Shown here piece by piece: positions 12,534 through 24,760 of a DNA stretch of 64,000 bases. The position numbers and the translations under genes are program-made. The stretch is taken from NCBI GenBank assembly GCA_027605045.1, contig JAQFWX010000067.1, positions 124,001-188,000 of the forward strand, read 5' to 3'. Every line of letters begins with the position of its first letter. Position 1 is the first letter of the stretch. The notes under the pieces were generated by a model, which searched no databases, was not told the DNA's origin, and saw nothing but the letters and a program-made list of their open reading frames with translations. The stretch is from Phallus indusiatus. Taxonomy: Eukaryota; Basidiomycota; Agaricomycetes; Phallales; Phallaceae.

Positions 12534-13527
12534 AATAAATAATGCACGAAGGGACGTTTATTGTATAGTTTGTCTAATTGTATATTAACCGTATCACCCC
12601 ATCATATTTGTATACACCGCGCATTGTTGAAATTTTCTTAAAACACTGGCCCACGAAAGCATCCTAATCGATATTAACTGTCAGCCTGTACGATTTCCAT
12701 GCTTGAACAAATTTATTTATTTGTCGAATAGGTTTCCTATCACCATCTCTCGGATTCTCTCCTCCGATGTCCAGTGTCCAACACGATCCTTCCTACGTCA
12801 CGCGTGACGCCAAGTAACTCCTTCCCCGTCTTCACCTGATGATAACACATGCAAGATTCAAGAATCTCATCTTATCTCGTATGCTTGGAGATGTAGGATC
12901 ACGCTCCGATAGCTGTACAAAGCCAGGGATATATCAGGGTCTGGACTTGTTGGGATTTTTCAATTTTGACTTTTGTTTTTTTTTTCATAGACGACGTCAT
13001 CACCTCGCAGCGAAGTCGCGGTATATAATATATATTGAATAGGAATGACTTAAACACTATTCCATCTTTAAAAGCATTATGAACTGACGCTCGGATTCGG
13101 CTTTAAGTTGCCAACGGTCTCGGATAGTCTTGGAAGATAGGACAATCCGGACACCCAACAATCTCACTTGTCCGTACCCTTTTTTATCGAGACGTCGACG
13201 TCTGAGATTTGTGAGATTGGCTGAAGCTATTCGACCTGTCCCATCGGCTAAACCGTCCCAGTCCCTGGCCGTCTGGGCATACATGCTTGCCCAGATTACT
13301 GATCAGCGGCGCACCGCGTCGTTCTCCTTTACCCCGTCTCTGTGGTATCCTGAATAATTAAATAAAACATAATTCGTCCCCTAAGCTATGTTTTGGATCA
13401 TAAGTAGACGACCTTAAGTTTTTTTTTCCTTGTTTGTTTTTATTAAACACACCTTTAATCTATTTCTTTTACTGAATTTCTTTATTCCTCATTATTACTT
13501 TACAGAACCTTCAGCAAACGATTCATC
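12534..13527. other. Intergenic, nothing recognised
   Basis: Two overlapping 75-codon frames on opposite strands (13057-13357) have no recognised domain. An upstream exon encoding a signal peptide for the following gene would be expected here, but I could not identify it with confidence. Confidence 0.45.
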
Positions 13528-15326
13528 ATGTCCCCATCAGAACACATCAACGACGATCAGTTGGATGCAACCAATAGCGTTTCTGGTAATCTAAATGACT
13601 CTAACACGTTCGCTTCTCTCCCACTTCAGCCTGGCGAGCAGCTAGTTAATGGTGACAGGCAATGTCCTGGAAAACAGGTATGTGTTTTATTCATTGAAAA
13701 ATGTATAATCTACTACAACTTAACCTCTCAAGCTCATGTGCGTTACGGGTATAGTCAACGGGTCTTTCGTCAATTGTAAGCCAAACAAGTTTTTGTCTTT
13801 AGTCTCCTTTGAAACTTTTATAATTCAAGCTTATTCATAGACGAATTACAGAGTACAGGCTTCCTAAAAACTGGGTGGATGGCGCTGTAAGTTTGCGTAC
13901 ATATATGAAAAAGTTATAACACTTGGACGTTCGACATTTCTAATAGCGGTTTCGGTACCAAAATGTCTGGTATGTGCATCTGCCACTAGGGCTATTTATG
14001 TTCTTTTTTACCTCTTTATAGATACACCCATTGTAATAATGTGGCCTAATAACGATGGAACTATTACTTGGGGTCAACGGGAGGCTCCTGGACTCGTAAT
14101 GCCCACGCCGGTAACAAACCCTCCTCTCATGGTAACTCCTCGACCAGAATTATCTCAAGTAAGTATATTCATGTTCTTTATTGAATGATTAGATGCGATT
14201 GTCAACGATCGTGTTATTCATCAGGTTTCCGGTTCTGAAGCTAAAATAGTATTCACAGTTCCTGTACGCAGTGTTACACCATGACGGTTAAGATTTCATC
14301 TGCCATCAGAGCGCTGATATTGTTCCATTTTTAAAAGGGAAATGCAACTCTCACAAACGTAACATGCGCGTTTGGATCTATCCGACCTGACAAGGACCCC
14401 CACTCGGAAATTCACAAACACGTAGATGCCAACATTTTCACTCTCGATCTTAGCAAGAACTTTGCAAACGCGACCAAAACTTTGCCTCATGGCTCACTTC
14501 CATATATGCCGTACGAAAAGCTTATCATAGCGCACGCTGTACTGATATCTCTGGGTTTCCTCATTCTACTCCCTACGGGCGTGCTTATAGCACGTCTCTC
14601 GAGAATGTATAGGAATAAATGGTTTAGGGATCATTGGATTATTCAATGGATCCTTGGTATGCATTCACGGCAACTGTTTGACAATGGTTTTACTTTGTAC
14701 TTTTTCCCAATTAGCCGGTCCTTCAGTTCTTGTCGGAGGTATCCTTGGTTATCTCGCCGTTAGAAAACAGGGAACGGAAGGAATCCACTCAACTCACAAG
14801 GTAAAGAGGATTAATATCCTTTTATTTTTCCTTAAGAATAACGTTCTTTCTTGTCAGACGCTCGGATCAATACTTTTTGCGTTGTATTTTCTCCAGTGTG
14901 CTTTAGGAGCATTCATCCATTATGTCAAGATCCCGTTCCCTGGACTTCACCGACCCCCTCAGAATTATGGGCATGTCATCCTTGGCTTACTAGTTATTGC
15001 TCTGTCGTTTTACCAAGCGCGTCTTGGCTTCAGGCAGGAATGGACAAACACAACGGGTCGACCAGTAGTGCGTCATACATAAAATCTTCATTCAATACAA
15101 AATAACGCTTTGATTATTCTTTTCAGCCCAAATCCATTCAAATTGTCTGGGGAGTTTTACTTGCTGTGAGTCGATTAGATGTGTTCGTACTTTTTTCACG
15201 TAACTTGACTCTCCGCTACCTAATATTCAGGTCGTCGGTGGCGCATACATCATAGGACTCGGGCTTCTCTCACGACAGTACCGCCAAGAAATGGATCGCA
15301 AGGAAAAAAAAGACACCCCAAAATGA
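13528..15326 (+). CDS. DOMON (CBD9-like) cytochrome b561 protein
   Basis: This is a multi-exon gene for a transmembrane electron-transfer protein. The extracellular part matches the cytochrome/DOMON domain of cellobiose dehydrogenase: RQCPGKQLMCVTGIVNGS, then TGWMALGFGTKMSDTP (Met is the likely heme ligand), then IVIMWPNNDG. A b561 module follows with five hydrophobic helices and candidate heme histidines in IIAHAV, GIHSTH, AFIHYV and NYGHVI. Exons from 13733 to the stop join cleanly by GT-AG sites. The N terminus is unresolved. The frame from 13528 has no signal peptide, and a possible 44-bp intron (13586-13629) would connect a different upstream frame, so the given start is provisional. Likely role: surface iron or quinone reduction (inferred). 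Confidence 0.85.
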
Positions 15327-15891
15327 TGACCACCACAACGCCACGATCAGAAACGGTTGATGCCGCCTCGACCTTGAACGCCGAGCGCTGACTCTTTCAT
15401 GCGACTTGCGTCAAGGAATTAACTGACGTCGCTGAAATAGGATTATTTATGTTTTTTTATTACGAACCGATAACTCTATACATAATGTTTCATTTTTTTG
15501 GCTGTGTTATAACTTGTAACGAAGAGTGATCCGGTCCGGAGCACTGGAAGACTGTGCAAGTAACGGAGAGGAACAGAGAGAGGAACGGAGCATTGTTCAT
15601 CTCTGGATTTGTCCCGAAAAAGCCAAGACTATATTTGGCTTTCCGGCCTGCTGACTAAGCATCCCATCATTCGCCCTCGGTCTCTTCGCCCAAAGGAAGC
15701 AAAAAAAAAGAAGAGAAATGCTTGGTAAGCGCGTCTCAGCTGCCCGTCCATCGCCGTTCACCTGCGTGGCACTGCTGCACCCTTCCAGTTCTCATTCTCC
15801 TCATTCATTTGGGGTGCACGTCTAGAGGAAAGAAAGACAAATAGGACACGGTCCCATCTCAGCACACACTCGTTTGCCAAAGAAAAACAGA
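15327..15891. other. Intergenic, promoter region
   Basis: 3' flank of the b561 gene and promoter of the DUF3433 gene, with a CT-rich part near 15790. Nothing else is recognised. Confidence 0.45.
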
Positions 15892-18490
15892 ATGTCTTCC
15901 GATGACGAGAAATTAGCTCAGTCGACACGGCGTCCTGGAGAGGCGAGCAACTTGTACGGGGTGCGTAGGCCTTGATTTACTCCTTGGTTTTCTTTCCCTC
16001 TCTGACTTAAAAAACCTCAATGTTTGTGTAAATTATGCCCAATCCTATCTCCTCCGGCTACTCTTCTCCTCATCTGAACGACATCGAATACCATCCCCTG
16101 ACCCATATTGATACCCCACAGAGCGCACAGAATTTGACGGATCTCAGTGAAGTTGATGTCCCCCAGATGCAAAGAAGTAATACAGAAAATGGTATTGCTC
16201 CGCTAATAAAACCATGGGTCAGTTTATATAATCTGCTTTACTGTTCTTCCTCTCTCAGATGCATTTCTGACTCAACATAGAGCCCTGTTACCCTACGAAA
16301 ATGGTTCATCATCCCGTTGTTGTCATTTATGGTGGCTGTCGCCATCGCGCTGGAAGTAGCACTTCACTTTTCCCAAAAGAAAAATGGTATGATTTCGCGG
16401 TTTCTCAGATCTCAATGTCCAAAAAAAACTCAATTGCCCTAGGATGGTCTGTGACCAATTCGTTCGCGGCGACGACCGGTATCCTGCACTACGTTTACGT
16501 ATGTCCTCAATAATCCAGCTCCTTTTCTCTCACAATCTTCTCACGAAAACATACAGACTCTTCCACCGGTCGGCGTGGCCATGATCATCATCGCTCTCTG
16601 GGCATGGACCGACCTAGACATAAGACGCCAACAGGTCAACCCCTCTTCATATTCTCTCTCTTAGCAGGAACCAACTCATCTCAAAAAATTGTAGCCATAC
16701 ATTGATCTTGCTCACGGAAACGCCCCAGCATCACGATCTCTATTACTTGACTACTCGGGAAAGCATCCTGCCATCGTGACTGCATCCGCCTTGCGGAATG
16801 ATCATTATCTCGTTGCTATTTCATCTATGCTCGTTCTGCTCGGCCTTGCATTACAGCCTTTAGCTGCCGCCTTGTTCTCAGTGAAGAGTGTCTACGGAAA
16901 CGGACCAGGTTTGTTCTCCCTCCTAGCACCAAAAGTATTAGGCCTCAATTGTTGGTCTGTTTTCCAGACTTGACGTTAACCAGCATGGAAACTCCGGGTC
17001 TGGTTTCCACATTCAATGACTTCTCTTCATTCTACGTGGTACGTTTATCCGTTCGTTCTCCCCCCATAGGCATCACATATCTAAATTATGTTTTTCAAGG
17101 CTGCGGGTTACACATCCGCGAGTGTACTCTACAACGTCTCCCAACCACAATTCGTCAACGGAAGCTGGGCCACTTCTGCATTTCAGCTTCCAGACGCGAA
17201 AACAATTTCCAACGGTACAGTAACAACAATGACTACCGGTATACACTCGACCGGTAACTGCGTAGCCCCAGATACCGTACGTACTCTCCCTTAACTTATT
17301 TATCACATTTTTTGCTATAGCACCCCCTTTTCTAAATAGATGAACTTGAACTCATTACCAAACGGAACCGCCTTTAACCTAACAGGAAACTCCCAAGACT
17401 GCACCGCCTCAATCCCAATCTCCACCGCAGGCGTATTCCCATCCCTCCAAGGAAACATCGTCGCGGCTACCTGTTCAAACGTTGTAACCGGCCAATCTGG
17501 GCCCGTCGCGTTCTGGTCATTCTTTCAAGAATCATCCTCTCAATCTCCAGAAACGACACTCGTGTTTTGTCGCCCGAGTGTGCAAGTTTTCAATGTACAA
17601 GCAACCGTTCAAGTTCCATCTGGGAATTTACTGAACGCTGTTCCACTTTCGAACTTTTCAAGCAATATTACCGATCCAAATGGGCCTTTAAAGGGGCAGC
17701 CTTTGAATGGTGTAGAGTTTAATTTGACCGGGGTTGATCCGTTAGTGCCAAATTCAAATAATGACGCGGACGATTCAGGCTTACATGTATTTTAGTGGAA
17801 CTATCACGCGGGCTCAAGCCACAAGAACGGCGCTATCTACTGCGATTCTCCTGGAGGCTGAATCTTTACCAGGTGGACTTGCAGCTCAAATTGCTAGCGA
17901 ATCTATGATGGTTAACATTACCCAAACATTATACGTATGTAATCTGTATCGTCATCGCCGTCACGTTATTACTAACTTGTACTTTTAGGAACGATACATG
18001 TCAACCGCGGCTAGAAAGAATTATTTCGTACCCCAAAATTCGCATTTACAAGCAACTTCTCAAACATTCGTCTCACGGCTCTTCATGGTGTACGTCCCCA
18101 AACCTTTTTCTTTAACCCCATCTTCACCAACAAACTAACCAACTATCTTGATATAGAGCCGTCGTAACCCACATCCTTGTCGTAATCCTCCTTCTCACAG
18201 CTATCGTAGGCGGCCTGGTCCACTACTTCCATTTCCGCAAACGCGACCGCGTCGTCATGCTCCGCGAACCAGGCACCCTTTTCTCAGCCGTCGCCGTCAC
18301 CGCCAACTCCAACCTCGCGGACATTGTCGATCCGTATGCTGACAACAAAACAATGTCCAAGATTTTGAAGGGAAAAAGGTTTAGGATGGATCAAAGTACG
18401 GGGAGAATTGTTATGGAGGGTGATGCTGGGTATGAGGATTTGGCGTCTCCTACTCTGCCGAGGAGTCCGATGCGGGCTATGCAGGGATAG
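15892..18490 (+). CDS. DUF3433 family membrane protein
   Basis: Large multi-exon gene. After a Ser-rich cytosolic N terminus a hydrophobic helix (FIIPLLLSFMVAVAIALEVA) is followed by PPVGVAMIIIALWAWTDLD. Then comes the DUF3433 signature: QPYIDLAHGNAPASRSLLLD, HPAIVTASALRNDHYLVAIS and LLGLALQPLAAALFSV. A long Asn-glycosylation-rich extracellular region and a last helix (THILVVILLLTAIVGGLVHY) near the C terminus complete it. DUF3433 proteins are fungal membrane proteins of unknown function. Two starts are possible. ATG 15892 splices from 15960 to 16122 in frame. Alternatively ATG 16035 opens the second exon directly. Around 17730-17775 the frame changes, which a 46-bp intron ending at the TTCAG before AYMYFSGTI explains. 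Confidence 0.85.
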
Positions 18491-18900
18491 TTACATGCTA
18501 TCGGGAGAATTTTCGAATATTGTTGTGTTATGAACTTGTTTGGATATTCCATACCTACGTTTTCATTGTTTCGATAGTTTTTTTTTTAATTTAATATTCA
18601 GTTATCTTTGTTTAACCTCGGTTAAACGTCTAAGCGAATGATCGAAACCTTTGAAGTACACTAACGGGGCTTTCATCCTGAATAAACCTCCAGATCCTTA
18701 AAATGTCAATGAGTGTACAGTATCAACAGGTCATATTACAAAACACAAAAGATTATATATCTCGGGATTTCGGACAATGCATGTCAAGTCCATTCGATAT
18801 GACGGGAATGAACAACAAGAAATAATAAAAACAAAACCATTGAAGGAATCAAAAAACTTTAGCGCATTGTCATTTACGCCCCGAGTCGTTGAAAGTTGTC
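18491..18900. other. Convergent 3' flanks
   Basis: The plus-strand DUF3433 gene and the minus-strand copy A of the small-protein array end toward each other here. No gene is seen. Confidence 0.45.
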
Positions 18901-19587
18901 TTAAAGTGGGCCGTTGTATTCAATGAATTCAAATATTTGATCACTGCTTTCATTGTCAATACGTCTAGATGTCAGCTGAAAAGATCCCATTAATACAATT
19001 CAACACTAGAATTTAAAAAGCCAGTCGTACTGTAGGATCAACCCCGAATCGTAAGTGAGGGCCAATTTTGAACTGATATGAATACTAAGCGAAACGTCAG
19101 CTCATCACAATAATACCGACCGACCGTGCCAGTGGAACTTACTGCCAACTCGAACGATTACCAGAGTCCAAGTTTGGTTTGGCACGAACGAGATTGAATT
19201 CTGCAGGGTTGGAATCCGATTTAGCGTACAAAGTACCATTCTGAGAAAATTGAGGATGTCATGATAAGTATGTTCACTGAACACGATGTTGGACGCACCT
19301 TGATGTACCATTTGAGTCTTTCAGAACCAGATTTGGCGTAGGCAGTTTGAAAAGTGACATAACTAGAATTCCTCTGGACTGCGACTTCCCAGAGTTCCTA
19401 AATTACACAAGAGTTAGTTGTGCAAGATTATATTAGTCTAGTATCTAATTCTTGCCCCGTGTATGCCAACCTTAACGGGCAGGTCTTTGGGAAAAGGACA
19501 AGTAGCAAGGCCTGTGGAAAAACCACTACCCTCAGGGGCGTTTATCGGGCGGATGAAATATTTGCCAGAAGGTATGGTGTTGGACAT
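18901..19587 (-). pseudogene. Array copy A of 152-aa family, frameshifted
   Basis: Exons matching copies B and C can be placed at 19456-19587, 19299-19397, 19143-19240 and 19031-19084, with a last coding block ending at 18901. The first exon is exactly 132 nt as in B and C. It encodes SGKYFIRPINAPEGSG and TCPFPK, but its donor is GC (GCAAGA) instead of GT. The fourth exon lacks one nucleotide relative to B and C (29 versus 30 nt from CTCACTTA to the donor). Reading therefore meets a stop just after the last junction and the final 24 or so residues (SSDQIFEFIEYN) are lost. It may still make a shortened protein. I call it a probable pseudogene, or a copy with an unseen splice choice. Confidence 0.7.
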
Positions 19588-21147
19588 TTCGGATCTCTTT
19601 TGAGATGTATCAGTCATGAACTTGGCCCCTTTTTATAATTTGGAGGAACGATTATGAATCAATGATCACTTTCACGTGTCTACGGTATACTAAATGTAAA
19701 CATTCAATCACTATTAACTTCGAATTAATCAGTTCGGTAACAATTTTCCCATTAGTAAAGGCGTCGAGTAGGGTAATTCAGTGCTGCCGTGCAGTTCTTG
19801 TACATGCGGCCATTCAATTGAACCAGGTGGATTCTGACACTCAACGTCATCTGGAGCTTGAACAATTGAGGGAAATGCATTTCAGCATTAAAGTTTAAAG
19901 TTGCCAGGTAGAATACACTTTGCATTATTAAATTCAAGTTACATCTCTCGAGGCGCTGTCAATTTATGAGCCATTTAAATGACACTAAGGGCATAGATTG
20001 AACTTCGCCACTTTGGCAATATACTACCACATCGATGTATATTGTAATGGAACGCGCAAATTTAGCCTCAAAGTCATATGAACACCACCGGCCTTCTGTG
20101 AATACAGACCGCTTGCACGGGCGCGAAATTAAACAATCCCCCACCGACTCGGAGTCATTGTCAGGATATCAAAAACTCTACTGTAGCCCATTTATTTTAG
20201 CAAACCATCCATAGAAGATTTAAAAAGCCTGTCATGTCGAAATTACCCCGGGGATAGTTATGGCCGTACTAGTACTCACTCTGTTGCAGAAACTTTGTTC
20301 ATTTTGGTGGATCGCTATTTGAGTTCAACTCCTTGGTTCACTTTGAGGGGACTGCCAGTGGCTCCATTTCAATTGCCAAAACTTCTCATAGAATAACCAA
20401 CGTTAATTAAATCAATTATGAAGAAAGCAGTCTGGATTCAATAAGAGAATGCGTATTCAATTTGGTATTCTAACGCCGAAAAAAGCTTCTTGTGATGTCA
20501 GGAAAGAGCGCGTCAGGAGAATGTGACAAGAAACTGAGGAAATGAACCAGTGCTCATGTGCTCAACAAAATATGAAAAAAGATAGTCGTGAACATAAATT
20601 TTGATGTACATACACATTATGAATAAATTTCTGTTACGTGTGTGTTTGGGAGTTGGCTGAACAATCAATGTTGTCCATCATTTAGAAGATTGCGTCCGTC
20701 CGCATCGTTTTTTGGCTATTCTAGATAGCTTTGGTTATTGCGCGATTTATGGCATTTTCTTCTAGTCTCATGAACTGAACTTCTATACCATATGAATTAA
20801 TATCCTTTAGCAGGTCCTTCGAGCGGATGATGCATATTGCCATAAAATAATGTGTTACGACTCTGCGTCAGGGCAGTTCAATCTACTGAAAAAAACTCAC
20901 TGTGAAGACAAGATCATAGACAGTTTAGGTGTTTATGCACGAGTTTTTAAGTCTCTAAACAATGCTATATAACAAGAGCACATTGCGTTTAGTTACTAAG
21001 TCGGTCATACGCCTAAGAACAAAAGATTTCATATTTCTGGATTTCAAACATACATGTGTTCCCACGAATCGAATAGCGGGAATAAAACAACAAGAAACAA
21101 AAGGATTTTCAGAAGAAAATTCTAATTCATTGTGAAGATCGTTGGTT
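19588..21147. other. Spacer holding duplicated upstream DNA
   Basis: No gene is seen. The part around 19740-20060 resembles the upstream DNA of copy B (about 21960-22280), for example around 20033-20052 versus 22254-22273. It also resembles, in inverted orientation, that of copy C (about 23340-23680). The duplicated unit therefore included several hundred bases of promoter. Confidence 0.55.
19629..19637 (-). promoter_or_regulatory. TATA motif of array copy A
   Basis: On the minus strand CCTCCAAATTATAAAAAGG precedes the ATG by about 45 bp. Copies B and C have the same CCTCCA(n)ATTATAAAA block, so the core promoter was copied with the genes and is kept even in the frameshifted copy. Confidence 0.55.
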
Positions 21148-21822
21148 TCAAGACTGGACTCGAATGAACTCAAGTAATTGACTACCGTTATCGTTCTTAG
21201 GTTGGAATGTTAGCTAAAAAGACCGGTTAAAACAATTCTACGTTCTGGTCAAACAAGTTAATCCTACTGGAGGATAAGATCCAGAATCATAGGTCAGAAA
21301 CAAATATTCATCTCCTTCACGAATATGCAATCTAAAAAAAAAACGTCAATTTGGAACAAGACCACCTTTGGAACTTACCGGTGACGCTCCCCAAAGTCCG
21401 AATCAGCACGTACAGACTTGAAGTATGTAGACATAATGTCTGAATTATCAACGTGCAAGCCAGCCACTAGAACTTTATCCTGAAAAAAAAAATGTCATGA
21501 GAATCCTACTGATCTCGATGTTGAACGCACTCGCACTTCATAACCCAACTGGCGTGTTTGGGCAGTGCGTGTTCGGGCATCGTATTTAGCGTAGGCGGTG
21601 AGGATGACTCCACCAGCTACGACTTCCCAAAGTTCCTGAAATGCATGATTAGTTGTAAAATAAATACAAGCTTAACCATATGATCAATACCCTGGGCTTG
21701 TCAACTGTAACGGTCAATATAGGGGGAAAGGGGCAAGTCGTTAAGCCCGTAGATAAGCCACTACCTTGAGGGGCGTTCATGGGTCGGATGAAATATTTGC
21801 CAGGAGGTATGACATCGGACAT
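21148..21822 (-). CDS. Array copy B, small beta-trefoil-like protein
   Basis: Five exons starting with 21691-21822 (132 nt) give about 150 aa. Exon joins are GT-AG and keep frame to the stop at 21148-21150. Visible blocks: PGKYFIRPMNAPQGSG, TCPFPP, ELWEVVAGGVILTAYAKYDA, then KSVRADSDFGERHR, EYLFLTYDSG, and a closing LTFQPKND...QLLEFIRV. Repeated short strands, the ELWEV motif and the closing QLLEF strand resemble fungal beta-trefoil proteins such as mushroom protease inhibitors or lectins. That is inference from pattern and not a firm family match. There is no signal peptide, so it is probably cytosolic as those proteins are. It lies head-to-head with copy C, about 2 kb apart. Confidence 0.75.
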
Positions 21823-21877
21823 TTCGTTGGAACGAGTCTGAGGAGTCTTGTTAATATTTATTAATTACAAGTTCTGC

Positions 21878-21886
21878 ATTTTTATA
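21878..21886 (-). promoter_or_regulatory. TATA motif of array copy B
   Basis: CCTCCATATTATAAAAATG on the minus strand, about 60 bp upstream of the ATG at 21822. It is the counterpart of the motifs before copies A and C. Confidence 0.55.
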
Positions 21887-23777
21887 ATATGGAGGAACGA
21901 GTTTGATAACTTTTCACGTGCCTGCGTACAAATTTCCAAATTCCAACTTTGAATGAACTAGTCCCGTGAGCATTTATTTCATTAACGATATTGAATATAG
22001 GCTTCTATAAAATAAGCTCAACACAACCCCAGAACGTGCGGATATAAAATTGAGCCAATGGTTTGGACATCCAACATCATTGGGAACTTGAAGTGTGTTA
22101 CCTCCTAAGAATAAGGTAGCGCTCGCATTGACTTCGCAAAGCCGCGGTTCAGGATAAAAGTTGTCATGTTGAATATAGCTTATACATATACAAAGCAATT
22201 GGAATGGCGTTATGGCGCAAATTGATATTGAACTTGGCAATATAACACCACAACGATGCATACTGCAATGGAAAGTGCAAGGTCAATTCTGAATTTAATG
22301 AGAGAACATTAAATCTAACAACTTTATGGTAAAGAACGCTTCTTGCGACGCAACACGTGGGATTTGACTGAAAAAATAAATGAACAAGTCCGTTCGCGCT
22401 CAATTTCCACCCATCCCTGCATGCCACTGCTCCCTCACCTTTGTTCCTGATGGGTGAAGTTTACCTACTCCTACTCCAATTTTTGAAGAACTATGTTTGT
22501 TCATTACATATTATCTTTCTTTGAAGTCAATAAAATCAAGAAAATCCATGCATAATAGTCAACTTGGACCGGCTTGCCATCACCTGCGCCTTAAAACCCC
22601 GTGGATTTGTGATAGGGCCTAATGTTGATTTAAGTTAATTCGACGTTCACGTGCCGGCATAGATACTATTCAGTCTACCTTCTTCAGTTCTTCAAATACA
22701 AATATTAGTACATAGTGATGTCAGGCCACGAAACTGATATCAGCACACTCTATGTATATATGTGTCCAATTAACCTGCTCTGCGGGATATAATCAATTCA
22801 AAGTGAAAAAAAATTCGGGGTCATCACATGCTATGCAATTTTACAGATGCAGTCACTCAATTGACAGTTTTTTGTGGTATAATTATAGATCTCCCACATT
22901 TAAACTCATTATGAAAGAAGCACAGTTCTGAGAAAGGAACAAATCATGGACATCACAAGATTAAAGAAGCTGCCCCGGCGGCAAATTGGAATTAAATACG
23001 CATTTCCTTATTGAATTTTACTTCTACACAATTGATTGAATCGCTATCCCGAGGCAATGAAGTCTCAAACTGACGGTCCATTGATAAAACGTCTCTAACT
23101 TGAAGGACGTTGTGATATTTGTCTACGGGTAAGTCATTTATAATCTTAGAAGAAGTGTTTCTAAGATTTTCTATTCAAGATGCACTTTTTAATCTGATGT
23201 CTGCAGTTTAAAAGAGACTAATATTACTGTATACGGCCGAACCGGGAAATCCGAGTCTCTTCTGCGATACGCATGAGGTCTGGAGTGACATTTAAGAGGC
23301 GAATAGGCGAGTATTATTGCAAACTGACATTACACGTTTCATGAAAATATACATCGTTGTACATGTGATATATTATATTGCCAAAAAAATGAATTCATCT
23401 CCTGATGCCAATTCAATTGTTCAAAAATATTCCCTTACAACGTCGACGTCTTGGAAGGTTTAAACTTAATAATTTACATTGTTATTCAACCTGGCAATTT
23501 TTCACGTTCAGAATCATTTTGCGATGTCGACCACAAGGTCATTTTTTTAGAACGTACATACAACAAACACTTCTAGTGTCACCCCATTGAATGAGTCATG
23601 ACGTTGAGTGTCCAAAATCACCTAGCTGAATTATATGCCCGTATGTTCAGAAACTGCGTTGAATTAAGTTATCACCGCCTTTTATGAATGAGAAAAAAGT
23701 AATAATCGGAATGGAAAACGTGAGGTTTATTGTTTACAGGCAGATGAAAGAAAGTATTCATACCCATCCCTCCAGAT

Positions 23778-23786
23778 TATAAAAGG
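23778..23786 (+). promoter_or_regulatory. TATA motif of array copy C
   Basis: CCCTCCAGATTATAAAAGG on the plus strand, about 75 bp upstream of the ATG at 23861. It is the counterpart of the motifs before copies A and B. Confidence 0.55.
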
Positions 23787-23860
23787 GGCAAAGTTCGTGA
23801 TCGAGGAGTCCCAGCAAAGCTCCCCACAGGTTTTCTCTTTTTCTTTTTCAATAATCTGAA

Positions 23861-24551
23861 ATGGCTTCTACCATAACTTCTGGAAAATATACCATTCGTC
23901 CCATAAACGCCCCTCCCCACACTGGTTTGTTTACCGGCTTTCCCACTTGTCCTTTCCCTGAGACCCTGCCCATTACGGTTGGAAAACCTAGCGTGATTAT
24001 TCACAAAGCTTGAATAGTTTATCTCACAACTAACTAGTATTTCTAGGAACTCTGGGACGTCGTAGTCAATGCTGGTGTTGTCACTGTACAATCCGCCTAT
24101 GCCAAATGTGGTCCCAATAGAGCCAAATGGTTCAGACACGTGCGTTCAACTTCGTGATCATGACCGGTGAATATTTTTATCGTGACAAACCTCATTTATC
24201 ATAGGAAGGAGATTTGTACGCTAAGTTGAAGGGCGAGGATGATATACAATTTACGTTTATACGTGCAGAACCCAACTCTCAGGCTGAAAATCTCTGGATG
24301 TAAGTCCCACGACCTCGGATCGGTGACGGTCTTGGACTGAGTTAATGTTTCATTTAGTATACACAGTGACAAGGAAAACGAGGTCCTCACTTATAATTCG
24401 CAATATTTTCCTACAGTAAGGACTAAGTAATCTGACTGGAACGTTGAACTGTACTGATGGATATTTTCAGTTGAAATTCCAGACTGTCAATGAAAACGAC
24501 AAAAGTAGCCAGATATTTGAAGCCATTCCTTTACCAAAGGAGAGAAATTAA
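23861..24551 (+). CDS. Array copy C, small beta-trefoil-like protein
   Basis: Five exons: 23861-23992, 24047-24139, 24205-24299, 24358-24415 and 24471-24551, giving 152 aa with frame kept at each GT-AG junction. It starts MASTITSGKYTIRPINAPP, then TCPFPETLPITVGKPS, ELWDVVVNAGVVTVQSAYAK, GDLYAKL, then FIRAEPNSQAENLW and EVLTYNSQYFPT, and ends in KSSQIFEAIPLPKERN. Same family as copy B, with first exons of equal length and introns in the same places. Function is unknown. A beta-trefoil fold such as an inhibitor or lectin is a guess from strand pattern. No signal peptide or membrane segment is seen. Confidence 0.78.
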
Positions 24552-24760
24552 CGCCCCATCAACAACCGTACTAAAGTTTCTCCTTTTTTTCTTGAAATTT
24601 CTTTTTTCCTTTTTCTTGTTGTTTAATTCACGTTGTCTCAACGCCGGATTAAACGTGTATGTCCGAAATTCCTAAATATAAATAACATTTTTTGTTTGTA
24701 TGAGACTGTCTGATCATAGCAATTTAGTGTGAACATCAAAAACCTAAGCGAAAGCGTCAA

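Larger units (their letters stand above)
21823..23860. other. Divergent promoter region of copies B and C
   Basis: No gene is seen in about 2 kb. Both ends carry related upstream sequence in mirror orientation. Two overlapping minus-strand frames near 21974-22427 lie inside the duplicated promoter DNA and are not called. Confidence 0.5.

Noticed and set aside
17735..17770. 34-bp intron in the DUF3433 gene
   Set aside because: A 46-bp intron ending at the same acceptor also keeps the frame and has a more normal length.
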